In this document: one piece after another, positions 1-11,757 of the stretch | Numbering within the stretch: the first letter of the stretch is position 1 | Layout: the number at the start of each line of letters is the position of its first letter | NCBI GenBank assembly: GCA_958295665.1 | Contig: OY282560.1 | Span: forward strand, 39,846,590 to 39,910,589 | Reading direction: 5' to 3' | Length of the DNA stretch: 64,000 nt | DNA from: Tipula vernalis | Taxonomy: Eukaryota > Arthropoda > Insecta > Diptera > Tipulidae | Program-made: the position numbers and the translations under genes | Notes under the pieces: model-generated | Database searches by the model: none | The model's input: the letters and a program-made list of their open reading frames with translations, nothing else | Told to the model about the DNA's origin: nothing

Positions 1-1044
1 CTTTGTGTTCCGAAGAAATCCGATAGTAACGATAAAAAATGGAGGATAGTTGTGGACTTCCGAAAATTGAATGACGTTACTGTTGGAGATAGTTATCCCT
101 TGCCTAATATTACGGATATATTGGATCAGCTTGGGAAGTGCAATTATTTTAGCACTTTAGATCTTGCAAACGGCTACCACCAAATATCATTACATCCTCG
201 CGATAGAGAAAAAACTGCATTTTCGACTGACACCGGACATTATCAGTTTACAAGAATGTGTATGGGATTAAAAAATGCGCCAAGCACATTTCAAAGGTCA
301 ATGAACGGTATTTTAGCTGGGCTGGCTGGTTTAAAATGTTTTGTGTATTTGGATGATGTAGTGGTTTATGGCAAAAATTTGGAAGATCATAATTCTAAGC
401 TGATTGATGTTTTCACTTGTTTAAGGAAGCACAATTTAAAATTAAATGCTGGTAAATGCCAATTTTTAAGACGCGAAGCGTACTATTTTGGACATATAAT
501 AACGCCACACGGAATTAAACCCGATCCGTCAAAATTGGTTGCTATTAAAAATTATCCAGTTCCACGTAACGCAAAAGACATAAAATCATTCTTGGGTCTT
601 GCCGGCTATTATAGACGGTTTTGTCCCAATTTCGCAGAGTCAGCTAAGCCTCTTAATGACCTGTTAAAAAAGAACGTAGCATTTAACTGGGGTCCGTTTC
701 AGGATGAGTCATTTAATAAATTAAGAGATGCTTTAGTGGAACCACCGATACTTTAATATCCCGATTACAACAAAGAATTTATTCTGACATGCGACGCTAG
801 TGATCAAGCAATAGGCTCCGTATTATCTCAAATGATTGATAATGATGATCTTCCTATTGCTTTTGCCAGTAGAACTCTGAACCAAGCAGAACGTAACTAC
901 GCTACCATCGAGAAGGAGCTGCTTGCTATTGTTTGGAGCGTTGGACATTTTAGACCGTACTTATATGGGCGTGTATTTAAAATATTCACTGATCAAAACC
1001 GCTGGTATGGCTATGTAGTGTTAAAAACCCGTCATCTAGATTAA
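1..1044 (+). pseudogene. pol: Ty3/gypsy reverse transcriptase and start of RNase H
   Basis: The frame is open from base 1; the upstream part lies outside the window. It shows the RT finger motif VPKKS, palm motif A (STLDLANGYHQI), the motif MGLKNAPSTFQ and the catalytic YLDDVVVY, followed by the thumb and connection (FLGLAGYYRRF). A TAA at 754-756 interrupts the frame just before YPDYNKEF. The same frame then continues into the tethered RNase H ([21 protein letters not shown]). One base is missing near 995 within the TDQ/KPL motif, so this frame ends artificially at 1044. RT and RNase H would copy the element RNA into DNA in cytoplasmic particles. Confidence 0.92.
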
Positions 1045-1991
1045 TACGGTGGAGGATCAAACTAGATGAATATGATTACCAAATAGTACATAAGCCAGGG
1101 AAAAGTAATGTCATCGCAGACGCACTTAGCCGTATTCTGATTGACGAATCACACAACATAAACGCTATAACTAGGTCAAGATCTAAAATAGACAGCAAAA
1201 GCATTGATAACCCTGAGGAAGAAATGCCTACTAATAAATTAATTAAATCAACGTCCTCCAAAGTTATTGAGAATGATAAACAACTGGAAAAAGTTAAAAT
1301 ATTATCAGATTCTAAGGAAATAGAGAATATCATAAAAGAATTCCATGACACCACGATAGGGGCTCATCAAGGGCTACAAAGAACTTACAATAGAATGAAA
1401 TTATACTTTTACTTCCCAAACATGTTAAACAAAATTAATGACTATATTAAACGTTGTGCTTCTTGCCAGAAGCATAAAAACCATGTAAAGCAAAAAATGC
1501 CATTAAAAATAACGACAACTGCTTCTAATTCTCTCGAAAAAGTATTTTTAGATATCGTAGGGCCGTTGCCTTCAACCTCTAACAACAATAAATATATTCT
1601 AACAATGCAGTGCGATCTGACAAAATATTCTTTAGCAGTCCCGATCCAAAGTCAGGATGCAGAAACAGTTGCACATGCACTTGTTCAGAACCTTATTTGT
1701 ATTTTCGGTACACCAACTTCAATTTTGACCGATCAGGGTTCAAATTTTATGAGTTCAGTTTTTAAACGCGTTTGTAAATTGTTTCAAATTAGCAAAATCA
1801 ATACTAGTGCTTATCATCCTGAGACTAATGGTGCTCTAGAACGAAGTCACGACGGCCTTGTTAGGTATCTTAGACAATTTTCGAAAAAAAATCCTTTGGA
1901 GTGGGACACTTGGGTCTCGTTTGCATGTTTTTCTTACAACACCTCATACCGTTACCAAATTTATGCCGTACGAATTAATGTTTGGACATAA
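996..1991 (+). pseudogene. pol: Ty3/gypsy RNase H end and integrase core
   Basis: This frame takes over after the indel near 995. It begins with the end of RNase H and connection ([27 protein letters not shown]) and continues into integrase. The HHCC zinc-binding region is seen as HDTTIGAHQG with CASCQKH. The DDE catalytic core is complete: D in FLDIVGPLP, D in ILTDQGSNF and E in the YHPETNGALERSH region. A lost base near 1942 shifts the frame within the FSYNT motif, and the reading ends spuriously at 1991. Confidence 0.92.
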
Positions 1992-2346
1992 ACCAAATTT
2001 ACCTAACGCACTGTATAAGTCCAGTTCAATTGACGTCGTTTATAATTACGATGACTACATAGCTGATCTCAAACATAAGTTACAAGTATCATTTCAAAGT
2101 GCGCGTGCAAATATAATTGGTTCTAAATATGTTTCTAAGCGCTATAATGATCGTAATGCAAAGTCTCATACATATAATTCAGGCGATCAGGTTTTACTCA
2201 AAAATGAAGCTAAATCTTCAAAATTAGATGCGCCATTTTTAGGTCCTTACAGTGTAAAAGAAGTTATTTCGCCTGAAAACACCGCGATTCAGATCGGAAA
2301 AGCAACCAAAATAGTGCATAATAATCGCATAAAACCGTTTTATTAA
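1943..2346 (+). pseudogene. pol: Ty3/gypsy integrase C-terminal region
   Basis: After the indel near 1942 the real frame continues with KFMPYELMFGHKPNLP and a basic C-terminal region. The segment SGDQVLLKNEAK is the usual SH3-like DNA-binding part of gypsy integrases. The stop follows RIKPFY at 2346. The C-terminus resembles that of the second gypsy element at 38168-38461 (shared YNY-DY, GDQVLLKNE, GPY-V--IISP patterns), so both belong to related lineages. Confidence 0.88.
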
Positions 2347-2510
2347 ACCAGTCGAATTCATTCACAACTTAGAAATAAAATAAATATAACAAGTATTGTT
2401 TGTAATTGGTAGTGGATAAATGTTAAAATAAAGTATTGATAATTGTATTAGTATAAAAAAAATGATATATTTTCATCTAGGAAAAGTCGCTATTGCAACT
2501 TTTCTCTTAG

Positions 2511-2520
2511 GGTGGAGGGG
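2511..2520 (+). promoter_or_regulatory. Polypurine tract of the gypsy element
   Basis: GGTGGAGGGG lies immediately before the first base of the 3' LTR. This is the expected place and composition for the plus-strand primer of an LTR retrotransposon. Confidence 0.8.
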
Positions 2521-2882
2521 TGTTATGTACGCACCCCTGTTTTAACTTATATTGTTGTATTATTATAAAACCAAAGCTATAATATATTTATATTTGTCAA
2601 TGGTATTACCTAGTATATATGTACTCCGTAATTACAAGCTTGATGTAATTAAAAAACGGCATATTGTTTTGGTCGATTTTTAGATTAGTCAGTCGCTGCG
2701 AGTCACGGAGAATACATATATACAAAATAATACGCGAATCTAAATTGTACCACTAAAAAGTGTGTAATTAAATTAAAGTAAAATTGTATAATTAAATTAA
2801 ATAAACGCAAACATAAATGTAAAATTTATAATTACACGTCAATTTTTTATTAAACTCGGCTTACTTAGCCCTCATCATAACA
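2521..2882 (+). repeat. 3' LTR of the gypsy element (362 bp)
   Basis: The LTR starts TGTTATG directly after the polypurine tract and ends CATAACA, a perfect 7-bp terminal inverted repeat. AT-rich segments and an AATAAA-type signal near its end are compatible with promoter and polyadenylation functions. The 5' LTR is outside the window, so divergence and target-site duplication cannot be checked here. Confidence 0.88.
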
Positions 2883-2990
2883 CTACAGCATGTAGTTCCG
2901 CTAGAAATACGGTAGCATAGGAGCCCAAGGACTTCGAGAGGGCTGTCCCAATCCCGTATATTCCTACTTCTGCCTCGTATTCCATTTGAT
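2883..2990 (-). pseudogene. LINE RNase H fragment cut by the gypsy LTR
   Basis: Read on the minus strand, this stretch encodes MEYEAEVGIYGIG, then LSKSLGSYATVF and AELHAV. This is the typical RNase H start of R1/LOA-type non-LTR retrotransposons. The reading is cut off exactly at the gypsy LTR boundary (2882/2883). The gypsy element therefore inserted into an older LINE copy. The moderately GC-rich DNA up to about 3300 may be more of the same LINE, but it gives no recognisable motif. Confidence 0.62.
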
Positions 2991-5259
2991 TTTACTCTTA
3001 CGAGTTACTTGGAATTGCAAATCGCCTGTAGGTCACAGAGCTTTACTACAGGAAGGCTAAATGAAACTGGAGGGTGCGTGGTATGCATAGTCCGCATATT
3101 TTGGACTGATTAACCTACCAGCCATTCATTCATCGGCATATGCTGTTCCACCTTAGATTAGGGGCTTTTGTCAAGGTTTTCCCCTTTAGCGCCGTACTTT
3201 AGCCTATGTGCCAAATGGTCAAAAAAGTGCCAAATGGTCTTAGTTATCAGTGGTTGCCACGAGGAGGCAGTGTTACAAGCTAGTAGATTAATCTACTCAA
3301 CTTTTTTCCCCCTTCCAAAAGACGCTAAACCACCAAGCAGCAAGTGACATACCAAAGTAAATAATTTAAGAAAATTATTTTTTTTGCTGAAAGCCATAAA
3401 ATACCTCAAATTGTTGATGTGAATAAAATAATTGGAATTTTTTTAAAGATTGCCAGAGTTAAGCCAATATCAATTCTGTTTGGAGAATTGGAAAATTCTA
3501 TTAAATGAAAAACAATTGATTTAGAAAAGAAAAATTGAATAAAGTTCTTACTGTGTAGATACAATTTATTCCAAGATCCCATTCTACAACTTGTCACAAA
3601 ATGAAAATCCTTTTTTTTTTTTTTGTTAATAATCATAATATTGAATTGGTTTCTGAAATCGAACAATAAACACAATCAAAACTATTCCCTGTCGATCAAT
3701 ATTATTTTATTGGTTTTCTTTTTTCAATTAGACATTGTCACCACAATAACGATATTTGTTAATGTCAATTACTTGAAAACGTACTACATATTCATTAGTA
3801 ACTTGGTCAATGCTAACTAACGTTTTTTAAGGCGACAAACTTATTTGGAAGTATAAAGTACATAGTTACAAAGTTTAATATTGGAAATTATATGATACAA
3901 AGTTAAATGATAATAATGTCTCTCAATTATTATTTAACGTAAAATTTTAAATAAAATTTTATTGATTTTTGGTGCAGGAAACAACTTTATTTGCAACAAC
4001 AAAAACAAAATCGTTTAAATATATTTATAGAATTTATACAATATTTTTTCAATCAAACCTTATGGGAAAAATCTTTCCCCCCAGTCCAACGAAAATTTTA
4101 ACTAGTTAGTGACTTTGCGACATTTTATTCTATATGTCTAAATTATACTACAATTAGAATTGTATTTTGTTTTTAATAATTTTTAATGTTTTCCCAACTG
4201 GGGTATACCCATTTTCAAGCGACTCAACAAAATTGTCGCTTTTATACTACTTATTGATCCATTTTTGGTAAGTATTGTGTGTATATGTGAGCGTGTAAGA
4301 TATCACACAAAAAACAACTAACTAAATTTTCTTTTTTAATATTATCAAAAAGAAAACTCTAAACTTCCGATTAGACAAGAAATAAAACATAACAAATCGA
4401 AATTTTAATCAAATATTTTTGGATTCAATTGAATACAGCACGCATTTAATATAAAAAAAACACTTTTGGAATGATATAAAGTTGGATAAAAATCGTAATG
4501 AGCATTGTATATCGGAAATGGTTGTGAAACTATTCGCTCTAACCGAAAAAAACAGCAAAAAAAAAAAAATTCAGGCTGCTACAACATTTTATTTTGGCCG
4601 TTATTTGTTGTTGGGTCAAAAAATGATAAATATTTTAACTGCGAATAAAAACTAATATTTTTTTATGAAAATCAATAATTTCGAATTTTTGAAGAATTTT
4701 ATATCTCAGTTGAATTTGTGTATTAAAAGTCAATAAAATATTTAGGTCCTTGTGGAATTACGAGTATATAAGCAAACTAATAAAGTTCCGGTACATTTTG
4801 CAAATGTAATGTGTTATTGGATTAAAGGTACTGTAACTATTATTTATGGTCGATTTATTTCGATATTATCCGTGAGTAAATTTTTATCGACAAAAAGGTT
4901 TTAGTTGGTGCGATAATTTAAATTCAATTTTGCGTGGTTTTCATATTGGCATGCCACGCAATAGTATAAAAGTTGAGCTAACGAATTTTTATTTACACCG
5001 ACCTAAAACGGCCCAGGTATTGAAATATCCTGTCAAAAATCACCAAATATTTGGTTGCTCCAAAACCACTTTTCTCGACGTTTTGAAAGCCCCTGAGTCT
5101 AAAAGAGCAAAAAAAAAAAATGTCCGCGGTCTAGATGTCTGGATGTCTTTACCCAAGGTATCTCGAGAACGGCTTGTCCGATTTGGATTTTTTTATCGCT
5201 GATATACGAATTGAGCCAAACCACCTTGGTTATATAAATATTTATCAATTCTTTATATG
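2991..5259. other. Intergenic DNA with no supported gene
   Basis: 2991-3330 is less AT-rich than its surroundings and may be LINE remnant. It contains a 16-bp palindrome AGTAGATTAATCTACT near 3282. 3330-4900 is AT-rich with homopolymer runs and no supported ORF. 4920-5240 resembles a dispersed repeat (phrases such as CTCGAGAACGGCTTGTCCGA), and part of it (CTGAGTCTAAAA near 5093) recurs near 41058. Confidence 0.5.
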
Positions 5260-5535
5260 TGTTGGTCTGAATATTGGGATGGACATTGAGTTTGGGGTTG
5301 AGTTGAAGGTTAAGGAGTCAATTTGTGGGTTGAGTTGAAAGTTAGTTGGAGCTGAGTTGGTGTTAGGATCTAGTGAGCAGTTACCCAATTTTTTATATAT
5401 GTTGGTTTCAGGATTGAGTTTGGCGTAGAGTTTGAGGTTGAGTTTAGGGTTGGGTTGGGTTCCGTTTGCGGGTTGAATTGGAATTGAGTTGGGGTTTAGC
5501 TCGGGTTGGATTAGCGCCTAGTGAGAAGTTGAGCA
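5260..5535. repeat. Degenerate GAGTTG-rich simple repeat
   Basis: The segment is built from irregular reiterations of GAGTTG, GGGTTGAGTT and similar GT-rich words. It looks like a decayed minisatellite. The complementary pattern (CAACTC) occupies 41100-41790, so the same kind of sequence occurs twice in opposite orientation. Confidence 0.6.
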
Positions 5536-5612
5536 GTCAACATAAAAGTGAGTGTTTGTATGTATGTTCAGTTTTTGATAAGATCACACACGTCGACCGA
5601 TTTGAATCAAAC

Positions 5613-5846
5613 TTGTGTGATGGTGTGATGGTGTGATGGTGTGATGGTGTGATGGTGTGATGGTGTGATCGTGTGATGGTGTGATGGTGTTATGGTGTGA
5701 TGGTGTGATGGTGTGATGGTGTGATGGTGTGATGGTGTGATGGTGTGATGGTGTGATGGTGTGATGGTGTGATGGTGTGATGGTGTGATGGTGTGATGGT
5801 GTGATGGTGTGATGGTGTGATGGTGTGATGGTGTGATGGTGTGATA
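5613..5846. repeat. 8-bp microsatellite (GTGTGATG)n
   Basis: About 29 near-perfect tandem copies of GTGTGATG, with one C variant and one T variant near 5670-5692. It directly abuts the poly(A) end of a minus-strand R1-clade LINE. On the LINE's own strand the unit reads CATCACAC. Confidence 0.95.
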
Positions 5847-5955
5847 GTAATGGTAATGTTTTTTTTTTATTTTTTTTTGTAAGGATCCGAGGAAAAAATT
5901 AATTTACGAACCCCTGGAGAGGTATTGACTCCAGGGAGTGTGGGACTCCTTTCGA

Positions 5956-6673
5956 CTACCCACTAAAATACTCCAGACCCTGCCACTGTATCCCTTGCCA
6001 CCCGGTACCACTGTCAGGTATTTCATCAGGGGAGGATTTAGCTTGCGCTATTACCCTGTACTCTAAGAGTTCATCCACACAGCTAAAAACGGTATTAGCC
6101 GATACGACAATCGGCCTTTTGAGGACGTATCCCACCGAGCCTGCCACCGTTCCATTAACTCTGCTCTTGCGGTGTTGCTTAGTGAACTTCTGTTCGGTAC
6201 GTTTCTCTGAGCGTATAGCCTTTGCCTTTCTATAGCTAACAGATCAATAGCCGGCATGACAGCCACGACGTAAGCATCGTCAGAGACCGTACGAAATGCA
6301 CAGGCAACTTTTAAGGCGCATCTTCTGTATACTGCATTTAACCTGCTCCTTTAGCTCGGTACATTGAGTGCCTCAGCCCAACTTGGTGCTCCATATAGCA
6401 TAATAGAGGTAATCACGTTCGATAGGAGTTTCTTGCTTTTGTAGGTTGTACCACCTACATTTGGCATTGGCCTAGAGAGCATAACACAGCCTTTGCTGCC
6501 TTGTTACTGACAAATTCTATGTAATCCTTAAACGAAAGTCTGGCATCCATCATTTGGAGAGATATTGACTTCGTAGTTTTCCTGCTTGTGATAAGAAGTG
6601 CTTCTGTTTTATGCTGTGCCAGCGTCAAACCTACAGCTGATATCCAGCTTTCAACTTTCTCAAATACCTCCAT
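5956..6673 (-). pseudogene. LINE ORF2 C-terminal region, fragmented
   Basis: It continues the RT reading after a frame disruption near 6690. 6455-6673 encodes the thumb-like stretch (FEKVESWISAVGLTLAQHKT, then SFKDYIEFVSNKAAKA). Another frame supplies the C-terminus (ERWQARWDTSSKGRL, then RLIP) at about 6063-6266. 5956-6147 is open but looks like 3' UTR read by chance. No zinc-knuckle is seen at the C-terminus, so it is shortened or frame-lost. Several indels separate the pieces. Confidence 0.7.
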
Positions 6674-6694
6674 CCATATGAGTTGAATTACCTT

Positions 6695-7555
6695 CTATCT
6701 CCTTAGCAACAATGCTATCGCAATGTCATCAGAAAATCCTACGACCAGTGCTTCTTTAGGTAAAACGAGTCTGAGTACACCGTCATACATGATGTTCCAC
6801 AGCGTCGGCCCCAAAACTGAACCCTGGGGTACGCCACCTAGAATCTCATAATCGATTGGCCCATCGTCTGTTTCATATTTTAGTACTCTATTCCTGAAAT
6901 AATCCCTAACAATTCTCTGTAAGTAGAGTGGGACATTTATCCTTTTTAAGGTTAAGAGGATTTCTTTACAATTAGCAGTATTAAATGCGTTCTTAGCGTC
7001 GAGCGTTATCACAGAACAATATTTTTTCTTGCCACCTTTCCATCACTTTCCCTCAATCGCACTTTGAGCAATGTTTTTGACAAGTTCCAGCGCATCAATG
7101 GTAGATCGGCCCTTCCTAAAGCCAAACTACTTATCCGAGAGACCACCAATTTCTCCAATATATGAATGAAGCCTGTTGCATATTATACGCTCAAACACCT
7201 TCCCCATCGTATCGAGCAGACATATAGGGTGGTAAGCTAACGGTTGGTCGAGTGGCTTACCAGCTTTAGGAATCAGGACCAGGGTTTGTAGTTTCCACTG
7301 TTTCGGGAATATGCCTTCGCTTAGACATTGATTATACACCTCGAGGAATATTCCTGGTTTGGCGGTTATTACCGCTTTTACTGCTACGTTTGGTATTTTA
7401 CTCGGACCCGGGGCTTTGTTAACTCCAGTCCTACAACAAGCCATATTCTGCTCTTCCAAGGAGATTTCTGGCACTGTTTCACTTTTCAATCCTCGTTCGA
7501 TTTCTGGGATCTTTCCGAATTGTTGCGTAAAAAGACTGGAAACAATTTCCCTCAT
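6695..7555 (-). pseudogene. R1-clade LINE reverse transcriptase
   Basis: A single minus-strand frame with two internal stops (TAG at 7127-7129, TGA at 7043-7045). It carries the LINE RT motifs in order: NKAPGPSKIPN, LVLIPKAGKP, SDK/FGFRKGRST across the first stop, ITLDAKNAFNT (palm motif A), GGVPQGSVLGPTLWN (motif B) and VGFSDDIA at about 6725-6740, where FSDD stands for the catalytic Y/F-x-DD box. The frame breaks after IALLLRR near 6695. Order and spacing fit the R1 clade. The enzyme would copy the element RNA at a nicked chromosomal target. Confidence 0.88.
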
Positions 7556-7650
7556 TGGCGATTAGCATCCCTTGGTCGGAACATTAGGATTCATTAAAAC
7601 AATGTTCGTAATTACCATACTAGGATCATCAGGTGAACCTCTTACCCAGG

Positions 7651-10600
7651 TGTTTAAAATAAAAGCAAACTGATAGCTGATCTCAGGAAACCGCTAGAAT
7701 TCCGATTACGCTTCGGAGTATTCGAGAATATATATGGCACCTCAGCAATGTAGAAACGTATGCAATTCATCTCCAGTCATAACACTCTATAGAGGTCTAT
7801 TTAATACAAATTTTCTAATAATTTTTGAAAAATCGAATTTTTACAGATTTCCCACGGCAAAATTTGAATTGATATTTTTTCCTGCGACAACTATTGACAA
7901 TTCACATAAAACCGATTCATCTTCAGATATACACTCTAAAGGCTGATTTTACTACAATTTTTTGGATTCTTCTGATTTTCCGATATTTTCTACGAATCGG
8001 TGGAACAAAGTTTCCACGTAAGACTATTTACAAAAGTTTTAATTGCAACCTAGATTGCCTGTTCCTGTTTACTTTTGGATGAAATGATAATAACGTAATC
8101 TACATTATCAACTTTTTATTTTCGGCTGGAAACTTTCGGCTAACTTTAACAGGGTGAAACAAATATCCCCAAAATATTCCGAGATACTGACTTACAAAGT
8201 TTTAAGATAAAATTATTAGATCAACATTAATCACGTGGTTACTTAGCAAAGTGAAAGTAAAATTTTTAAAACTAATTACGTAGTTTCCCGGTAATTGGTA
8301 ATTTAGATTGAAACTGTCCACATACAACTGGTTTTAAAAAATTACAAAAAATATGATTGTAAGTACCTACGAAAAGTAACTCTGCAAGAAGTAGGAATTT
8401 TTCATTTTTGTATCTTTTAAAATCTTGCTTGTCGCTGAGGCAAAACAATATTTTTTCAAACGTTTCATTTGCTTAAAAAATAAATTTCTGATGAGCTCAG
8501 CTTTAAAATTAAATCTAATCCATTCAAGAGAGCTTTTATAAATAAATTACAATTTGTGACCTTCTGTCAAAACAATATTTGAATTATGCTTCGTTTTGTT
8601 TGAAATTATTTCCAAACGAGTTTGGTATTCATGTGGACCATTATTAAAACGAAATTTATTTAGTTTAAAATAACAAGTTTCAAAGTTTCATTAAAGCCTT
8701 TCAAAGGCAACCATTAGATTCAACAAAAAAGGTTGATTTGGTGGTCGGCATTCAACAATTAAATAAAAACGAAAAATTCATTTCATTTTCTAAATGTAGA
8801 GGGAAAGAGATACCCCCCCGACTTGCCACTAAAAACGAATGAGGTTTCTTGCTTTGTACATAAAAAATAATTTTGAAACCAATCACGTTTCAAATAAATT
8901 TCTAAACACTCTCATCTTAATACATTATACACATCTTTCATATCATCCTCCCGGAGGAACAAAATAGTAAATCAATACTTATTTAAAATTTCTAAACTGC
9001 ATGATGAAAGCTTACGACAGAGTTAAAAGATTACGTGTCATCATCGAAAAGGAACCCAATTTTTTGTTTACATTTACTTACGTACAATATGTAACGTATA
9101 TGAAACGTGATCCGTATTATAAAAATGTACGTTGTTTATCATGCTCAATCAAATACAATATTTGCTGCATATTAAAAGTAATATTCTTTGTATTCAGATC
9201 TAATATACATACATAAGCTTTAAGATTCTAAAACCCAACTAAGATGCATACAATAAAAATAATCGCATCTATACGGATTTAGGAAACATGTTCATCAAAG
9301 GTTTGTTTAAATACGTTTACCTGTTAGTAAAATGGAGAAATAGCAATAAATTTTCCTAAAATCAATAATGCATAACCTAATTTTTATTCCAAAGTTCCGC
9401 GGAAAATAGAATTTTCACGTAAATAACAAATGGAAATAGTTGTTCTTGTTTTGTATGAATTTTTAATTTTGGGAAATATCTACAATCCTTATATCCTTGT
9501 ACATAATTTAGTTCTGAAAATTATAAAGTTTTTACATCGAAAATAAATTTTACAAAGTAAATTCTCGTATCGTACGTAATTATTCCGTTGTGGAATTACC
9601 ATAAAACAATAATTTTATGGAACTCAAAAACTACTTAAAACTACAAATCTACTTAATTTCTAAATTACTTTTGACTTGAGTTTGTTACATGTTACGTTAG
9701 TGATATTACGTTAGTAATTTAAAAATATGATTATGCTCAGAAATTCCATGAAAAATAGGTTTTAATGTATTATGTTTGTGCACATAAATTACGTCATAAA
9801 TTATGTTGCTATTGTCCAAAAAAAGGCGATACAAAAATATGGTGGTATTTTATTGACGGTTGAAGTACTCATGTTTGTCCAATCGATTTAATTTAGTAGT
9901 TTAATTCGTCAAAGACTCTAAGGTATAATTGTAAAATAAAGGCATCTTCTACCATTTTTCAACCTTTATGTAGAAGAAAGCTAGAATTTTGTTACAGAAA
10001 GGAGTTCCAGTCGGAATTAGACTGGCTAGTATATAATAAATAGTGCTCTTAATATAACATAAGTCGTTCTCCCTTACTTAAATTGATCGATCTTTCATCA
10101 GCACATATACACATTTGAAAATATGTTGGATCCCGAAAACGTGTCTGACATCGAGTATCTTTATAAAATTTTTCGAGTAAAAGGGGAATGCGGTTATTTT
10201 ACGGAATACCAGGGCAGGTATTTACTCCAATTTAATTGAACTGAAATAAAGAGAGAGTCGCTGATACTTAAACTGATGAATTAAAATGTTAAATTTAATG
10301 GATCGCTCAATAAATCTTTTGGAAATGACATCTTAAGCAACAGAATTGCACGGTTTTGTGTTAAAAACAAAACATCCTAAGTAAGCAAACGTCAGTGCAT
10401 CACAATTGCTATCCTGTTTTGTTCTAACTGTTGTGCGAAAAATATCACTAAGTAGCAACTATCAAAAAATATGGCATTTGCGAAATATTAATAAGCAGGA
10501 AAATTTCTTGCGCATTAGCACGAAAATCTCCGCTTATGGCTTATTGAAAATAGTAAAAAAGTGACTCGTTAGTAACTTGGTAGTAAAAAGTAACTCGATA

Positions 10601-10990
10601 GATATTTGATTATCAGACATTAAAACTAGATGAAAAAGGTTCAAGATGCGGTTATATCTGAAACAATATACAATATTTTTAAAAATACCTTTCTACCAAA
10701 CGCGTAGTTAACGACTATCCTGCCAGTAAATTACACCAGCTTCACAGCAATTTTAACCCTTACTATTAGTGGAGAATAATTATTAGAAGCACTAGAATCC
10801 CAGTTTTTGTTCTAAAAAACCATAGAGATCAATTTTATACACCTCTTTGTTAACTCTTCAACACGCCACTAGATACAGGCATTTTTGCTTTACTAAATTA
10901 GAAACTTAAAAAATTATGCTATTATTTAGTTGAATTTACCAGTAGTATTCTCAAAATAAGAACATCAGCAGGTTGACGCAGCATACTTAC
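7651..10990. other. Intergenic AT-rich DNA
   Basis: No conserved coding sequence was recognised on either strand. Open frames of 60-70 codons (for example 7734-7946, 9001-9216) have no start context, domain or biased codon use and are best treated as chance. No tandem array or clear inverted repeat was found. Confidence 0.5.
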
Positions 10991-10997
10991 ATCGGAA

Positions 10998-11757
10998 TAG
11001 GGCCGAAAGGCCGAATTTCGAGAGGCCGAAAGCCGAGAGGCCGAATGTCGAAAGGCCGAATGTGTCGAAAGGCCGAATGTGTCGAAAGGCTGTATTTTTC
11101 GAAAGGCCAAATGCCGAAAGGCTGAAAGGGTCGAAAGGCCGAATAAAGAAAAGCCGAATATGTCAAAAGGCCAAATGTCGAAAGGCCGATTGTGTCGATA
11201 GGCCGAATGTCGAAAGGGCATTTGTGACGAAATTGATTTTAATTTTTCATCATTTCATGAATGAAAATTTCCAAAATTTATATTTTTATGAAAACCAAAA
11301 TTTATATTTCTATTTTATATAAAAATGTTTAATAGCAAATCGCCTTAAATAATAAAAAAATATAAAAAAAGGAAAATAAATAAAAAATGTTTCTGACAAA
11401 ATTTGATCACATTAATATGCTACATAGTACACAGGATTTATTAGTACGAATTTTCAATTAATTTGAATCACTCTACGTTAAGAAATAAATTCAATGGCTT
11501 TAAATATTGATTTCGGCCTTTCTACCCAATCGGCCTTTCGACACGATCGACCATTCGACACATTCGGCTTTTCGACATTCTGCCTTTCGACCCATTCAGC
11601 TTTTCAACACTTTCGGCCTTTCGACCCAACCGGCCATTAGACATTCGGCCTTTCGACATATTCGTCGATACGATATTCGGCCTTTCGGCGTTCGGCCTTT
11701 CCACATTTGGCCTTCCGACATTCGGCCTTCCGACATTCGGCCTTCAACATCGAACGC
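10998..11757. mobile_element. Foldback-like element with inverted minisatellite arms
   Basis: The left arm (10998-11221) is a degenerate tandem array of about 17-bp words like GTCGAAAGGCCGAATGT. The right arm (11513-11757) is built of the complementary word ACATTCGGCCTTTCGAC. The two arms, each about 220-245 bp, are separated by about 290 bp of AT-rich DNA. Long inverted arms made of short tandem repeats are the hallmark of Foldback-type elements. Open frames inside the arms are only translations of the repeat. No transposase and no clear target duplication were seen. Confidence 0.68.

Larger units (their letters stand above)
1..2882 (+). mobile_element. Ty3/gypsy LTR retrotransposon, 3' portion
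   Basis: The window opens inside the reverse transcriptase of a Ty3/gypsy-type pol and runs through RNase H, integrase and a complete 3' LTR. Gag, protease and the 5' LTR lie off the left edge. Pol ends at 2346 and the LTR starts at 2521, so there is no env-like third ORF. Three lesions break pol: a TAA at 754-756 and single-base losses near 995 and 1942. The copy therefore cannot encode an intact polyprotein. The few lesions and clear LTR suggest a fairly recent insertion compared with the second gypsy copy at 35750-38500. Confidence 0.93.
5859..7650 (-). mobile_element. R1-clade non-LTR retrotransposon, 5'-truncated
   Basis: A minus-strand LINE. Its poly(A) tail is the T run at 5859-5880, adjoining the GTGTGATG array. 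It holds the RT domain and C-terminal part of ORF2 and a short 3' UTR, but no endonuclease or ORF1, as expected for 5' truncation during target-primed reverse transcription. The left-most RT homology fades at about 7600-7650, so that boundary is approximate. R1-clade families often show site specificity, including for short ACAC-type repeats (Waldo, Mino). The position beside an ACAC-containing microsatellite is therefore suggestive. Confidence 0.82.

Noticed and set aside
7328..7597. Plus-strand frames of 68-89 codons
   Set aside because: They are antisense to the LINE reverse transcriptase.
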